Source of the DNA: an uncultured Christensenellaceae bacterium
Lineage (GTDB): Bacteria; Bacillota; Clostridia; Christensenellales; Borkfalkiaceae
Assembly: GCA_910586945.1 (NCBI GenBank)
Contig: CAJULO010000001.1
Coordinates: 90,771 to 114,896, forward strand
Length of the DNA stretch: 24,126 nt
Reading direction: 5' to 3'
Part shown: positions 7,357 through 16,580 of the stretch, piece by piece
Layout: every line of letters starts with the position of its first letter
Numbering within the stretch: position 1 is the stretch's first letter
Notes under the pieces: generated by a model
Told to the model about the DNA's origin: nothing
Databases searched by the model: none
What the model saw: only the letters and a program-made list of their open reading frames with translations
Position numbers and translations under genes: made by a program

Positions 7357-8367
7357 ATGCATCAAACTGCACAAAAACGGCTTTTTTCGGCAATACAGCC
7401 TAGCGGTGCAATTACAATAGGCAATTATATAGGGGCAATTCAAAATTGGGCAGCGTTACAGCAGCAAAATGATTGTATTTTTGCTATTGCTGATTTGCAT
7501 GCTATAACAGTGCAACAAGTCCCTGAAATATTGCGTAAAAACAGTAGAGATCTTGTAGCTTTATTACTTGCTTGCGGGGTGGACTGCAAAAATAGTATAC
7601 TGTTTCTACAATCACAACTTTCTTATCATATCGAGTTGATGTGGCTATTAAGTAGTATGTGTTATATAGGGGAGCTTTCACGGATGACGCAATTTAAAGA
7701 TAAGTCAGCGAAGAAAGAGGAAAACTGTAATGCTGGGTTGATGACTTATCCAGTACTAATGGCTGCTGATATTTTGCTCTATCAGACGGAAATTGTACCA
7801 GTTGGTGCAGATCAAAAACAACATTTAGAACTTGCACGCAATTTAGCACTTCGTTTTAATAATCGCTATTCACAAACCTTTACACTTCCAGAACCATATA
7901 TTACAAGCAATGGTCAAGCAAAAATTTTTAGTTTACAAGAACCTACGAAAAAGATGAGTAAATCTGATGTAAATTCTCTTTCCTATATTACCTTATTAGA
8001 TAAGAAAGAAGAAATTATAAAAAAATGTAAAAGAGCAGTTACAGATAGTGATAACCAAATTTATTTTGATTGTCAAAACAAGGCGGGAATTAGTAATTTA
8101 TTGACCATTTATAGTGCTTTTACTGGCAAGAGTATTGCAGAGGCGGAAATGCAATTTAAAGGTGTAGGATATGCTAATTTTAAAGAGACAGTAGGTGAAG
8201 CGGTAGCAAAATACCTTGCACCCATACAGGAACGGTATAGAGAGCTTGTTGCAGACAAGCGTTATATAGATACAGTACTTCGAGATGGCAGAGAGCGTGC
8301 AGGGGATATTGCGTATAAAACTTTACGAAAGGTCTATAAAAAAATAGGTTTCTATAGGGGGGAATAG
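7357..8367 (+). CDS. trpS: Tryptophanyl-tRNA synthetase
   Basis: This class I aminoacyl-tRNA synthetase charges tRNA-Trp in the cytoplasm. I chose ATG 7357, with AGGGAAGG just upstream, because it gives 336 residues beginning MHQTAQKRLFSAIQPSG, the normal TrpRS start; a longer reading from 7285 would place its extra 24 codons across the promoter. The HIGH-equivalent motif is PSGAITIGNYIGA (from residue 15), followed by the typical GELSRMTQFKDK segment, YPVLMAADILLYQ, VPVGADQKQHLELAR and the KMSKS loop at residues 199-203. It appears to be the first gene of a run reaching engB at 13677, with the next gene starting two bases after its stop. Unlike many Gram-positive trpS genes it has no visible T-box. 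Confidence 0.97.
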   Translation: MHQTAQKRLFSAIQPSGAITIGNYIGAIQNWAALQQQNDCIFAIADLHAITVQQVPEILRKNSRDLVALLLACGVDCKNSILFLQSQLSYHIELMWLLSSMCYIGELSRMTQFKDKSAKKEENCNAGLMTYPVLMAADILLYQTEIVPVGADQKQHLELARNLALRFNNRYSQTFTLPEPYITSNGQAKIFSLQEPTKKMSKSDVNSLSYITLLDKKEEIIKKCKRAVTDSDNQIYFDCQNKAGISNLLTIYSAFTGKSIAEAEMQFKGVGYANFKETVGEAVAKYLAPIQERYRELVADKRYIDTVLRDGRERAGDIAYKTLRKVYKKIGFYRGE

Positions 8368-8369
8368 TT

Positions 8370-9269
8370 ATGTTTGGATATATTCGACCATATATGCCCT
8401 ATGTGTATCAAAAAGATAATATACTGTATAAAGCCTTTTACTGTGGGTTATGTAAGAGTATAGGTAAAAGCTGTGGTTTTCGTGCAAGAATGTCACTCAG
8501 TTATGATATGACTTTTTTAACGGCCTTTTTGCATAACATTAAAAATATTGATGTGCAAATGAAAAAGGAACGTTGTGTGTTACATTGGATTGTTCCCCAT
8601 CCTGTTATACAAGATGATGCAATTATGCAGTATGTTGCAGCTACAAATATTATTTTAACATATTATAAATTACAAGATGATATTGTAGATGAAAACAAAG
8701 GTAAATTTAAGCAAAGTTTTTTTAAAAAAGGATATCAACAAGCAAAGAAGAAATATCCTAAAATAGAGGAAACTGTTGCAAAATATATGCAAATATTGCA
8801 TACACTAGAAAGAGAAAAGTGCAGTAGTATAGATAGGATAGCGGACCCATTTGGTTGTCTCGTACGGGAAATTATTGCACTGAATTTAGAAGATAAGATG
8901 TCCAATGCTATAGCAAAAGTTGCCTATAATATAGGTAAATGGATTTACTTAATTGATGCGCTTGATGACTATGATAAAGATATACAAAGGCAAAATTATA
9001 ATCCATTTTATATTGCCTATATGGCAAAAAATAAAAGGGAGCTATTACAAAATTATGGAGAAGATATAAACTTTATTTTTGGCAATATCTTTTCAGAAAA
9101 TGCACTATATATAGGACAGATAGAATTTTATTTTAATCATGATTTGACAGATAATATAATTTTGCGTGGATTGCCAATGCAGACACAAACAGTAATGCAA
9201 AAGTTGAGTAAAATAGAAAAGAAAGAGCAAAAACTGGCAATGAAAGCCGGAATAGAAATAGAAAAATAG
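8370..9269 (+). CDS. DUF5685 family protein, resembling head-to-head prenyl synthases
   Basis: The 299-residue protein opens MFGYIRPYMPYVYQKDN and has the family's YCGLCKSIGKSCG cysteine motif (C25, C28, C35), matching DUF5685 of Clostridia. Two acidic motifs stand out: LQDDIVDE (residues 101-108) and LIDALDDYDKDIQRQNYNP (194-212). These look like the two aspartate-rich motifs of squalene/phytoene synthases (DDIVDE, and LTNxLRDxxEDxxxGRxYxP), in the same order and roughly 90 residues apart. An all-helical isoprenoid-synthase-like fold is therefore my inference; the activity is unknown. A GGGGGGAA ribosome binding site overlaps the end of trpS. The next gene encodes a J-like protein, a pairing I recall from other Clostridia. 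Confidence 0.85.
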   Translation: MFGYIRPYMPYVYQKDNILYKAFYCGLCKSIGKSCGFRARMSLSYDMTFLTAFLHNIKNIDVQMKKERCVLHWIVPHPVIQDDAIMQYVAATNIILTYYKLQDDIVDENKGKFKQSFFKKGYQQAKKKYPKIEETVAKYMQILHTLEREKCSSIDRIADPFGCLVREIIALNLEDKMSNAIAKVAYNIGKWIYLIDALDDYDKDIQRQNYNPFYIAYMAKNKRELLQNYGEDINFIFGNIFSENALYIGQIEFYFNHDLTDNIILRGLPMQTQTVMQKLSKIEKKEQKLAMKAGIEIEK

Positions 9270-9299
9270 ATTTTGAAATTGATAGTAGGAGTAAAATAT

Positions 9300-9911
9300 A
9301 TGAATAAAAAAAATTTAGAACTCTTTAATTTGGAAGAGGGGGCAACACTAGAGGAGATTACAGCAAGATATGAAATATTAAAGGCAAAATATTCTGAAGA
9401 ACGTTTTTTGGATGGGGAAAAAGGCAATGAAGCAGCAAGAATGTTGCACAAAATTGAAGTAGCATATCAAGAACTGCGTACAGAACTAAATGAGGCGATA
9501 GAAGACGGAATACGGGGGAATGCCTATGAACTTGTTGACCAATATATAAAAAATGGACAGCTGAATGAAGCACAACAACTTTTAGATAGTTTTAATGAGC
9601 GTCCAGCGGAATGGCACTATATGCAATCAGTTGTCTTTTATAAAAAAAGCTGGATAAATGAGAGTAAAAAACAGTTAGAGATTGCTATGCATATGGATTC
9701 TAGCAATGAAAAATACCGTAATTCTTATGACAAATTGATGCAAAAAATTGAATATGAACATAAAATGGCACAACAAATCAATATGCAACAAAATGGTGCA
9801 CAGTATAATAATACAAATGGCGGATATAATCAGCAACAACAAATGGGCGGAAGCGGATGTTGTGATTGTTTGATGGCATGTTGTTTATTCCAATTGTGTT
9901 GCCGTAGTTAA
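9300..9911 (+). CDS. J-like/TPR protein with a seven-cysteine C-terminal tail
   Basis: ATG 9300 is chosen because TAGGAG lies just upstream and the J-like domain begins at once (MNKKNLELFNLEEGATLEEI); a longer reading from TTG 9273 has no such support. Residues 1-65 follow the DnaJ J-domain helix pattern, but the HPD tripeptide needed to stimulate DnaK is missing (the loop reads AKYSEERFLDGEKG). Residues about 75-155 form TPR-like helices (GQLNEAQQLLDSF, INESKKQLEIAMHMDSSNEKY). A Gln/Asn-rich linker follows, then a tail GCCDCLMACCLFQLCCRS with seven cysteines in the last 17 residues. The tail could bind metal or carry a lipid or disulfides. Tight linkage to the DUF5685 gene (30-bp gap) suggests a shared function. 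Not a normal DnaJ chaperone. Confidence 0.75.
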   Translation: MNKKNLELFNLEEGATLEEITARYEILKAKYSEERFLDGEKGNEAARMLHKIEVAYQELRTELNEAIEDGIRGNAYELVDQYIKNGQLNEAQQLLDSFNERPAEWHYMQSVVFYKKSWINESKKQLEIAMHMDSSNEKYRNSYDKLMQKIEYEHKMAQQINMQQNGAQYNNTNGGYNQQQQMGGSGCCDCLMACCLFQLCCRS

Positions 9912-9956
9912 AAATAGCGTTATTTTGTAGTACTAAAAATTTACTTTACAGTATAG

Positions 9957-10616
9957 ATGAATAAAAAAGCATTGGATAATTTTCATTCTATCTATATTAT
10001 GGATATAAATATGCAAGCAAAATCATATGCAATTGCTCTAACAGGCATAGCAACAAGCATGTCAATTATCTTTGTAACACTAGGTAATTTTATTCGTATG
10101 CTTGACTTCTCCTTTTATTTTTTAGCAAGTGTAGCCTTATTATTACCTATTACTTTAGGATATCATGTAATGGGTTTTTTGGCATATCTTGTAACCGCTA
10201 TTTTAGGATTGTTATTTGGTGGATTAACAAATCCTTATTATATCTTTTTTTGTAGTTTTTTTGGATTGCAACCGCTTATTGCAAGTTTATTACAAAAATT
10301 AAAATGGCATAAAATAATATGTTATAGTATTGAAACTATCTATTTTATAGGTGCTGTATTTTTAACCTATTTTGTAGGGTATAAAATTTTAGCAAATAGT
10401 GCTATAACATGGATAAACAATTTAGGCAATTGGATTTATTTGATTTTAATTGTTATAGCAATACCTATGTATATTGTATATAGCTTTTTCATGCGTAGAA
10501 TTGCAAATAGATTGAGAATAATATTGATACAAATCAATAAGAAAAATATGCCTAAAAATGATACTAAAATTGAACAGGAAAAAATAGATAAAATAGACCC
10601 ATTTGATGACAATTAG
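9957..10616 (+). CDS. Six-helix integral membrane protein, ECF S-component-like
   Basis: The 219-residue product has about six membrane helices (residues near 25-45, 51-71, 72-89, 93-112, 118-143 and 155-180) and a charged C-terminal tail ending DPFDDN. The segment KSYAIALTGIATSMSIIFV followed by a small-residue-rich second and third helix resembles a widespread clostridial membrane protein family with ECF transporter S-component character; the substrate is unknown. The start is uncertain: ATG 9957 lacks a clear ribosome binding site, and internal ATGs at codons 15 and 19, just before the first helix, also fit. It lies 45 bp after the J-like gene and 23 bp before lon, so it is probably co-transcribed with both. 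Confidence 0.7.
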   Translation: MNKKALDNFHSIYIMDINMQAKSYAIALTGIATSMSIIFVTLGNFIRMLDFSFYFLASVALLLPITLGYHVMGFLAYLVTAILGLLFGGLTNPYYIFFCSFFGLQPLIASLLQKLKWHKIICYSIETIYFIGAVFLTYFVGYKILANSAITWINNLGNWIYLILIVIAIPMYIVYSFFMRRIANRLRIILIQINKKNMPKNDTKIEQEKIDKIDPFDDN

Positions 10617-10639
10617 CTACTATGAGGTAAGAAAAATTT

Positions 10640-13006
10640 ATGGAAGAGAAATATAATGACATACAAGGACAAGAGCAAATACAAGAGGGAGATACCTCTG
10701 TGCGTTATATAAAATTGCCAACAATAGCACTGCGTGGAAATATGCTTTTTCCATACACAGTTGGCGTCTTTGATATTGGAAGAGTACCATCTTTAAATGC
10801 TCTTGCTAAAGCAACGGAAGGGGATATGCTTCTTTTTATCAGTCAACAAAAGAAGCTAGAGAAAGAAAATGTTACTGTAAAAGATTTAAATAAAATAGGG
10901 GTAATTGTAAAATTGCGTCTTGTTCCGAAGGCTATAAATGATTGTGTGCGTGTCTCTGTACAAGCACTCTGTCGTGCTAGAATAATACAAGGATGTATTG
11001 AAGAAAATTGTATCTATTGTGATGTGGAAGAGTTGCCTACTATGCGAGAAAATGATATTGCCGAAGAGGCATATTTTAGAATCATTCAAGAGGAATTTAG
11101 CAATTATTTACAAATTGACCATAGAGTACCTAAAGATGCATTTGCGAGTTTGCAACAAATCACCGATGCTGAAAAGTTTTTATATAGTGCAGCAAGTTTA
11201 ATGCATCTATCTGAAAAGGTAAAACAACAGCTGTTAAATGAAGTTATTTTGATTGACCAACTGAAATTCTTTTTAAATACAATCAACTCTGAAAAGGATA
11301 TTTTAAAGATTGAAAAAAAGATTCAATCTACTGTGCGTAAAAATATTGATAAAAGTCAAAAGGATTTTTATTTAAGGGAACAAATCAAAGCAATTCATGC
11401 AGAGCTAGGAGATGATGAAGAGGAAAAGGAAGTTTTAAAAAAGGCAATTTTAAAAAAGAAAATGCCAAAAGAAGTGGAGGGAAAAGTTTTAAAAGAACTT
11501 TCCAAATTAGATAAAATTATGCCTTCTTCTCCTGAGTATGCAAATATTTACTTTTATATAGAATGGATGTTAGACCTACCTTGGCATGAACTTACTAAGG
11601 ATACAGAAGATATTCAAAAGGCAAAAGAGATATTAAATACAGACCATTACGGACTCAATAAAGTAAAGACACGCATTCTCGAGTATCTATCTGTTATGCA
11701 ACTTTGTAAAAACAATCATGCTCCAATATTGTGTTTTGTAGGACCACCAGGTGTTGGTAAAACGAGTATAGCAAAATCAATTGCCACAGCACTTGGGAGA
11801 AAGTTTGTTCGCTTAAGTATGGGTGGGGTAAAAGATGAAACAGAAATTCGTGGACATAGAAGAACATATGTTGGGTCTCTTCCTGGGAGACTAGCCTATG
11901 CGATGAAGCAGGCAGAAGTTGTTAATCCTGTTATTTTATTAGATGAGATAGATAAGCTTTCAAGTGATATGCGTGGAGACCCAGCAAGTGCCTTGCTAGA
12001 AGTCCTTGACCCAGAACAAAATAATGCTTTTAGAGATAGATTTTTAGAAGTTCCCTATGACTTATCACAAGTTTTATTTATCACGACAGCAAATGATGCA
12101 GATATGATTCCAGAACCATTATTGGATAGAATGGAGCTTATTGAACTTGGCAGCTATACACGCGATGAGAAAAAAGAAATTGCAAAAAGATATTTAGTGC
12201 CTAAAAAGATAGCAGAAAATGGTCTACCAAATGGGTTGATAGAATTTACCGATGCGGGCATTACAACTTTAATTGAAGGATATACTTTAGAGGCCGGTGT
12301 TCGTAGTTTAGAGCGTCAAATTGGTAGCATTTGTCGTAAAGTAGCAGTAAAATATCTTGAAGATAAAAATTTACCATGCCAGAGAATAACGCCAACACTT
12401 GTAGAAGAATTACTGGGCGTAAAACGTTTTCATGAAGATAAGCGTTTTGCAGAAGAGAGTGAAGTTGGTTTGGCAACTGGTCTGGCATGGACAAGTGTAG
12501 GTGGGACAACTCTTGCCATAGAAGTACGCATTATGAAAGGGAAAGGCGAGATATTACTCACTGGAAAATTGGGGGATGTTATGAAAGAATCTGCACAGAC
12601 GGCAATTAGTTATATTCGTTCCAATGCTGAACGATATGGGATTAGTAGTGAAGATTTCAATGAAAAAGATATTCATATTCATATACCAGAGGGAGCGACA
12701 CCAAAGGATGGACCAAGTGCAGGGATAACATTAGCTACAGCAATTTTATCTGCATTTACAAACAAACCAGTGCGAAAAGATATAGCTATGACTGGAGAAA
12801 TTACCTTGCGTGGCAAAGTATTACCGATTGGCGGATTAAAAGAAAAGACGCTTGCAAGTCATAGAATAGGTATTAAAAATATCATTATTTCGTATGAGAA
12901 TGAAAAAGATGTAGAAGATATTCCTAAAAATATTCGTGATGAAATGCGCTTTATTCTAGTAAAAGATATCCAAGAAGTTTTTACAAATGCCATTGAAGGG
13001 TTATAG
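10640..13006 (+). CDS. lon: ATP-dependent Lon protease
   Basis: Lon is a cytoplasmic hexameric AAA+ serine protease that degrades misfolded and selected regulatory proteins. The 788 residues show the full LonA layout: an N-terminal substrate-binding domain (LPTIALRGNMLFPYTVGVFD), Walker A GPPGVGKTS, the Walker B region ILLDEIDKLS, sensor and arginine-finger region, and the C-terminal protease domain. The catalytic Ser is residue 693 in PKDGPSAGIT and the catalytic Lys is residue 736 in GGLKEKTLA, 43 residues later as in E. coli Lon. A GAGG lies upstream of the ATG. The neighbour engB follows after 38 bp, the common lon-engB (ysxC) arrangement of Gram-positive bacteria. No heat-shock CIRCE or CtsR-like operator was seen in the short upstream gap. 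Confidence 0.98.
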   Translation: MEEKYNDIQGQEQIQEGDTSVRYIKLPTIALRGNMLFPYTVGVFDIGRVPSLNALAKATEGDMLLFISQQKKLEKENVTVKDLNKIGVIVKLRLVPKAINDCVRVSVQALCRARIIQGCIEENCIYCDVEELPTMRENDIAEEAYFRIIQEEFSNYLQIDHRVPKDAFASLQQITDAEKFLYSAASLMHLSEKVKQQLLNEVILIDQLKFFLNTINSEKDILKIEKKIQSTVRKNIDKSQKDFYLREQIKAIHAELGDDEEEKEVLKKAILKKKMPKEVEGKVLKELSKLDKIMPSSPEYANIYFYIEWMLDLPWHELTKDTEDIQKAKEILNTDHYGLNKVKTRILEYLSVMQLCKNNHAPILCFVGPPGVGKTSIAKSIATALGRKFVRLSMGGVKDETEIRGHRRTYVGSLPGRLAYAMKQAEVVNPVILLDEIDKLSSDMRGDPASALLEVLDPEQNNAFRDRFLEVPYDLSQVLFITTANDADMIPEPLLDRMELIELGSYTRDEKKEIAKRYLVPKKIAENGLPNGLIEFTDAGITTLIEGYTLEAGVRSLERQIGSICRKVAVKYLEDKNLPCQRITPTLVEELLGVKRFHEDKRFAEESEVGLATGLAWTSVGGTTLAIEVRIMKGKGEILLTGKLGDVMKESAQTAISYIRSNAERYGISSEDFNEKDIHIHIPEGATPKDGPSAGITLATAILSAFTNKPVRKDIAMTGEITLRGKVLPIGGLKEKTLASHRIGIKNIIISYENEKDVEDIPKNIRDEMRFILVKDIQEVFTNAIEGL

Positions 13007-13044
13007 AGAATATTTATGTACAGGAGATATCCAGAGGAGAAAAT

Positions 13045-13677
13045 ATGCAAATAAAAAGGGCAGAATTTATCACTTCAGTTGCTGATAGTAAACATTTTCT
13101 AAAGGCAGATAAGCCAATAATTGCTATCAGCGGACGCTCTAATGTAGGCAAAAGTTCCTTTATCAATATGCTAGCAAATAGAAAGCAATTAGCACGTACA
13201 TCATCGGCACCGGGGCGGACACGACTGATTAATTATTTTGATTTTGCATATTTTATTCTTGCTGATTTACCGGGATATGGTTATGCAAAAGTGAGTAAGG
13301 AAGAAAAGGAGAAATGGGGAAAATTGCTCGATGCTTTTTTTAAAAGGACACAAGTTGAGCATTGTTTGACACTTGTTGATATTCGTCATGAACCAACGAT
13401 ACAAGATAGACAAATGTTAGATTTTTTGTATACTATGCAAATACCATTTACCGTTGTCGCAACGAAAGCGGACAAATTGGCAAAAAGCAAACGGATTGTA
13501 GGAATACGCGAAGTAGCAAAAAATTTAAAAATTGGAATAGAGAATATAATTGCCACATCTGTACCACAAGAGTATGGTAAAGTGGAAATTTTAAATAAAA
13601 TTGATGAAATTTGTAAAATTTATCTCCAAAAACAAGAATTATATGAGAACTATACGCTAGAAAATATGCTTAAATAA
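13045..13677 (+). CDS. engB: Ribosome-biogenesis GTPase EngB/YsxC
   Basis: This small GTPase assists assembly of the large ribosomal subunit. The 210-residue product contains G1 GRSNVGKSSF, the G2 region TSSAPGRTRLINYF, G3 DLPGYGYAKV and G4 TKADK, with the family-typical KEEKEKWGKLLDAFF stretch between G3 and G4. GGAG lies upstream of ATG 13045. It is the last gene of the series starting at trpS, and adhE downstream has its own promoter. No terminator is visible in the 87 bases before adhE, so some read-through is possible. Confidence 0.97.
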   Translation: MQIKRAEFITSVADSKHFLKADKPIIAISGRSNVGKSSFINMLANRKQLARTSSAPGRTRLINYFDFAYFILADLPGYGYAKVSKEEKEKWGKLLDAFFKRTQVEHCLTLVDIRHEPTIQDRQMLDFLYTMQIPFTVVATKADKLAKSKRIVGIREVAKNLKIGIENIIATSVPQEYGKVEILNKIDEICKIYLQKQELYENYTLENMLK

Positions 13678-13703
13678 AATAGTAAATTTGCTATGTAATT
13701 GAT

Positions 13704-13732
13704 TTGACAAAATTTTTTTAAAAGAGTATACT
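13704..13732 (+). promoter_or_regulatory. Strong sigma-A promoter of adhE
   Basis: A perfect TTGACA (13704-13709), a 17-base spacer and TATACT (13727-13732) precede the adhE start by 32 bases. No clear Rex-type TTGTGA-N-TCACAA palindrome is seen. Confidence 0.9.
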
Positions 13733-13764
13733 AGTTGTATAATAAAGAAAAAGGAGATTATAAG

Positions 13765-16359
13765 ATGATTGATTCAGTAGAAGCATTGTTAGCAAAGATT
13801 GCAAAAGTACGTGAAGCACAAGAAAAATTTGCGACTTATTCGCAAGAACAGGTTGATAAAATTTTTAAAGCAGCATCACTTGCAGCAAATAATCAACGCC
13901 TACCACTTGCAAAAATGGCTGTGAAAGAAACAGGTATGGGTATTGTAGAAGACAAGGTGATAAAGAATCATTTTGCAGCAGAATATACATACAATGCCTA
14001 TAAAAACACAAAAACAGTTGGTGTTATTGAAGAAGATTTTTCAAATGGATTAAAAAAAATAGCATCTCCTATTGGTGTTGTAGCAGCAGTAATTCCAACG
14101 ACAAATCCGACTTCAACTGCAATTTTTAAAGCTTTAATCAGTTTAAAAACACGCAATGGTATTATTATTTCTCCACATCCTCGTGCAAAAGATTGTACAA
14201 TTGCAGCTGCTAAAATTGTTTTAGAGGCTGCTGTAAAAGCAGGGGCTCCTGAAGGTATCATCGGTTGGATTGATGTTCCATCTCTAGAACTTACCAATAC
14301 ACTTATGAAAGAAGCAGATATCATATTAGCAACTGGTGGTCCAGGGATGGTAAAGAGTGCATACTCTTCTGGTAAACCAGCACTTGGAGTTGGGCCAGGA
14401 AATACTCCAGCTATTATTGATAGTAGTGCAGATATTCTCCTTGCAGTAAGTTCCATTATTATCTCTAAAACTTTTGATAATGGTTTAATTTGTGCATCTG
14501 AACAATCAGTTATTGCAATTGACAGCGTTTACAAAAAGGTAAAAGATGAATTTATCAAACGTGGATGTCATATTCTATCCTCTATTGAAAAGGAAAAAGT
14601 ACGTAAAGTACTCTTTATAGATGGTGTTCTAAACTCTAAAATTGTAGGACAAAGTGCAGCGACAATTGCAAAACTTGCAGGATTTAGTGTACCAGATTCC
14701 ACAAAAATTTTAATTGGTGAAGTGGATAGTGTAGAATTAAGTGAACCATTTGCACATGAAAAACTCTCTCCTATACTTGCATTGTATAGTGCTTCTGATT
14801 TTGATGATGCTATACATAAAGCAGAAAAATTGATTGCTGAAGGTGGTTATGGACATACATCAGCACTCTATATAAACACAAAAACAGAGCAAGCTAAAAT
14901 TGATAGATGGCAAGAAGCTATGAAGACAGGTCGTGTACTTATCAATACACCATCTACGCAAGGGGCGATTGGTGATATTTATAACTTTAAATTAGCACCA
15001 TCTATGACTTTAGGTTGTGGTAGCTGGGGCGGTAACTCTATTTCAGAAAATGTGGGTGTAAAACATTTATTAAACATCAAAAATGTTGCTGATAGGAGAG
15101 AGAATATGCTTTGGTTTAGAATGCCACAAAAATTATACTTTAAAAAAGGTTGCTTACCTTTAGCGCTTGAAGAACTTAGAGATGTGTATGATAGAAAAAA
15201 AGCATTTATTGTTACCGATAAATTCTTGTTTGAAAACAACTATATCAAACCTATTACTGAAAAGTTAGATGAAATGGGTATTCGTTATGCAACATTTTCA
15301 AATGTAGAACCAGACCCAACATTATCATGTGCAAAAGAAGGGGCTAAGTTGATGGCAGACTTCCAACCAGATGTTATCATTGCACTTGGCGGCGGTTCTG
15401 CAATGGATGCAGCAAAAATTATGTGGGTATTATATGAACATCCAGAAGTAGACTTTTTGGATATGGCTATGCGTTTTATGGATATCCGTAAAAGAATATA
15501 TCAATTCCCAAAAATGGGCGTGAAGTCAAGTTTTGTTGCAATACCAACTTCAGCGGGAACAGGTTCTGAAGTAACACCTTTTGCTGTTATCACTGATGAA
15601 AGTACTGGTGTTAAGTATCCACTTGCCGATTATGAACTTATGCCAACAATGGCAATTGTTGATGCAGATTTAATGATGAGTATGCCAAAATCATTAACAG
15701 CAGCAACAGGTATAGATGCTTTAACACACTCACTTGAAGCATATGCATCAATGCTTGCAACACCATATACAGATGGGCAAGCACTTATGGCAATCAAATT
15801 GATATTTGAAAACTTACCAAAAGCATATGAAAATGGAGCAACAAATCCAATAGCTCGTGAAAATATGGCAAATGCTGCTACTATGGCTGGTATTGCTTTT
15901 GCAAATGCATTTTTAGGAATTTGTCATTCTATGGCACACAAATTAGGAGCTTTCCATCACCTACCACACGGAATTGCAAATGCAATTATCATACCAGAAA
16001 TCATTCGTTTTAATGCAAGTGATACACCAACAAAAATGGGTACATTCTCACAATATGCATATCCACATGCTAAGAGAAGATATGCAGAAATTGCCGAATT
16101 CTTAGGTTTACCTGGTAATACAGATGATACAAAAGTAGAAAATTTAATTCATGAAATTGAAAAATTAAAGGCAAAAGTAGGCATTAAAAAGACAATTCAA
16201 GAATATGGCGTTGATGAAAAGAAATTCTTAGAAAGTCTTGATGAAATGACTGAACAAGCTTTTGACGACCAATGTACAGGTGCAAATCCACGCTATCCAC
16301 TTATATCTGAAATGCGTGAAATGTACTTAACTTGTTATTATGGTAGAAAGAATAAATAA
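13765..16359 (+). CDS. adhE: Bifunctional acetaldehyde-CoA/alcohol dehydrogenase
   Basis: AdhE reduces acetyl-CoA to acetaldehyde and then to ethanol, regenerating NAD+ in fermentation, and forms spirosome filaments in known cases. I start it at ATG 13765 behind AAGGAG, giving 864 residues; a longer reading from 13735 would begin next to the -10 box. The N-terminal aldehyde dehydrogenase half includes VAAVIPTTNPTSTAIFKA, and the catalytic Cys is residue 243 in GLICASEQS. The linker leads to an iron-dependent alcohol dehydrogenase half with ALGGGSAMDAAKIMW, IPTSAGTGSEVTPFAV and the metal-ligand region HSMAHKLGAFHHLPHGIANA. Codon use is noticeably more regular than in the hypothetical genes, as expected for a highly expressed enzyme. 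It is monocistronic, with its own promoter and a terminator at 16414-16452. Confidence 0.98.
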   Translation: MIDSVEALLAKIAKVREAQEKFATYSQEQVDKIFKAASLAANNQRLPLAKMAVKETGMGIVEDKVIKNHFAAEYTYNAYKNTKTVGVIEEDFSNGLKKIASPIGVVAAVIPTTNPTSTAIFKALISLKTRNGIIISPHPRAKDCTIAAAKIVLEAAVKAGAPEGIIGWIDVPSLELTNTLMKEADIILATGGPGMVKSAYSSGKPALGVGPGNTPAIIDSSADILLAVSSIIISKTFDNGLICASEQSVIAIDSVYKKVKDEFIKRGCHILSSIEKEKVRKVLFIDGVLNSKIVGQSAATIAKLAGFSVPDSTKILIGEVDSVELSEPFAHEKLSPILALYSASDFDDAIHKAEKLIAEGGYGHTSALYINTKTEQAKIDRWQEAMKTGRVLINTPSTQGAIGDIYNFKLAPSMTLGCGSWGGNSISENVGVKHLLNIKNVADRRENMLWFRMPQKLYFKKGCLPLALEELRDVYDRKKAFIVTDKFLFENNYIKPITEKLDEMGIRYATFSNVEPDPTLSCAKEGAKLMADFQPDVIIALGGGSAMDAAKIMWVLYEHPEVDFLDMAMRFMDIRKRIYQFPKMGVKSSFVAIPTSAGTGSEVTPFAVITDESTGVKYPLADYELMPTMAIVDADLMMSMPKSLTAATGIDALTHSLEAYASMLATPYTDGQALMAIKLIFENLPKAYENGATNPIARENMANAATMAGIAFANAFLGICHSMAHKLGAFHHLPHGIANAIIIPEIIRFNASDTPTKMGTFSQYAYPHAKRRYAEIAEFLGLPGNTDDTKVENLIHEIEKLKAKVGIKKTIQEYGVDEKKFLESLDEMTEQAFDDQCTGANPRYPLISEMREMYLTCYYGRKNK

Positions 16360-16413
16360 TTTGAATTGTATACAAAATTAAATATATAGTACAAAGAGTT
16401 AGCTTTTACTTGC

Positions 16414-16452
16414 AAAAAAGGCAGGTGGCGTATTGCGTCAAATGCCTTTTTT
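16414..16452 (+). terminator. Terminator of adhE
   Basis: AAAAAAGGCA (16414-16423) pairs with TGCCTTTTTT (16443-16452) around a 19-base loop, followed by further T-rich sequence. Confidence 0.75.
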
Positions 16453-16580
16453 CTCTTTTTTGATAGAATCTAACTATAAGGAAATTGAATTATAATGCAA
16501 ATATATAATTATAGACAATTTATATTGTGTCAAAATAAGACAAACTAGTAAATGCATACTCATTGAGAGGAAAAGAATAG

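Noticed and set aside
16500..16515. 16-base match (ATATATAATTATAGAC) shared with the trpS leader at 7321-7336
   Set aside because: In such AT-rich DNA a match of this length is expected about once by chance in a window this size, and the flanks do not align.
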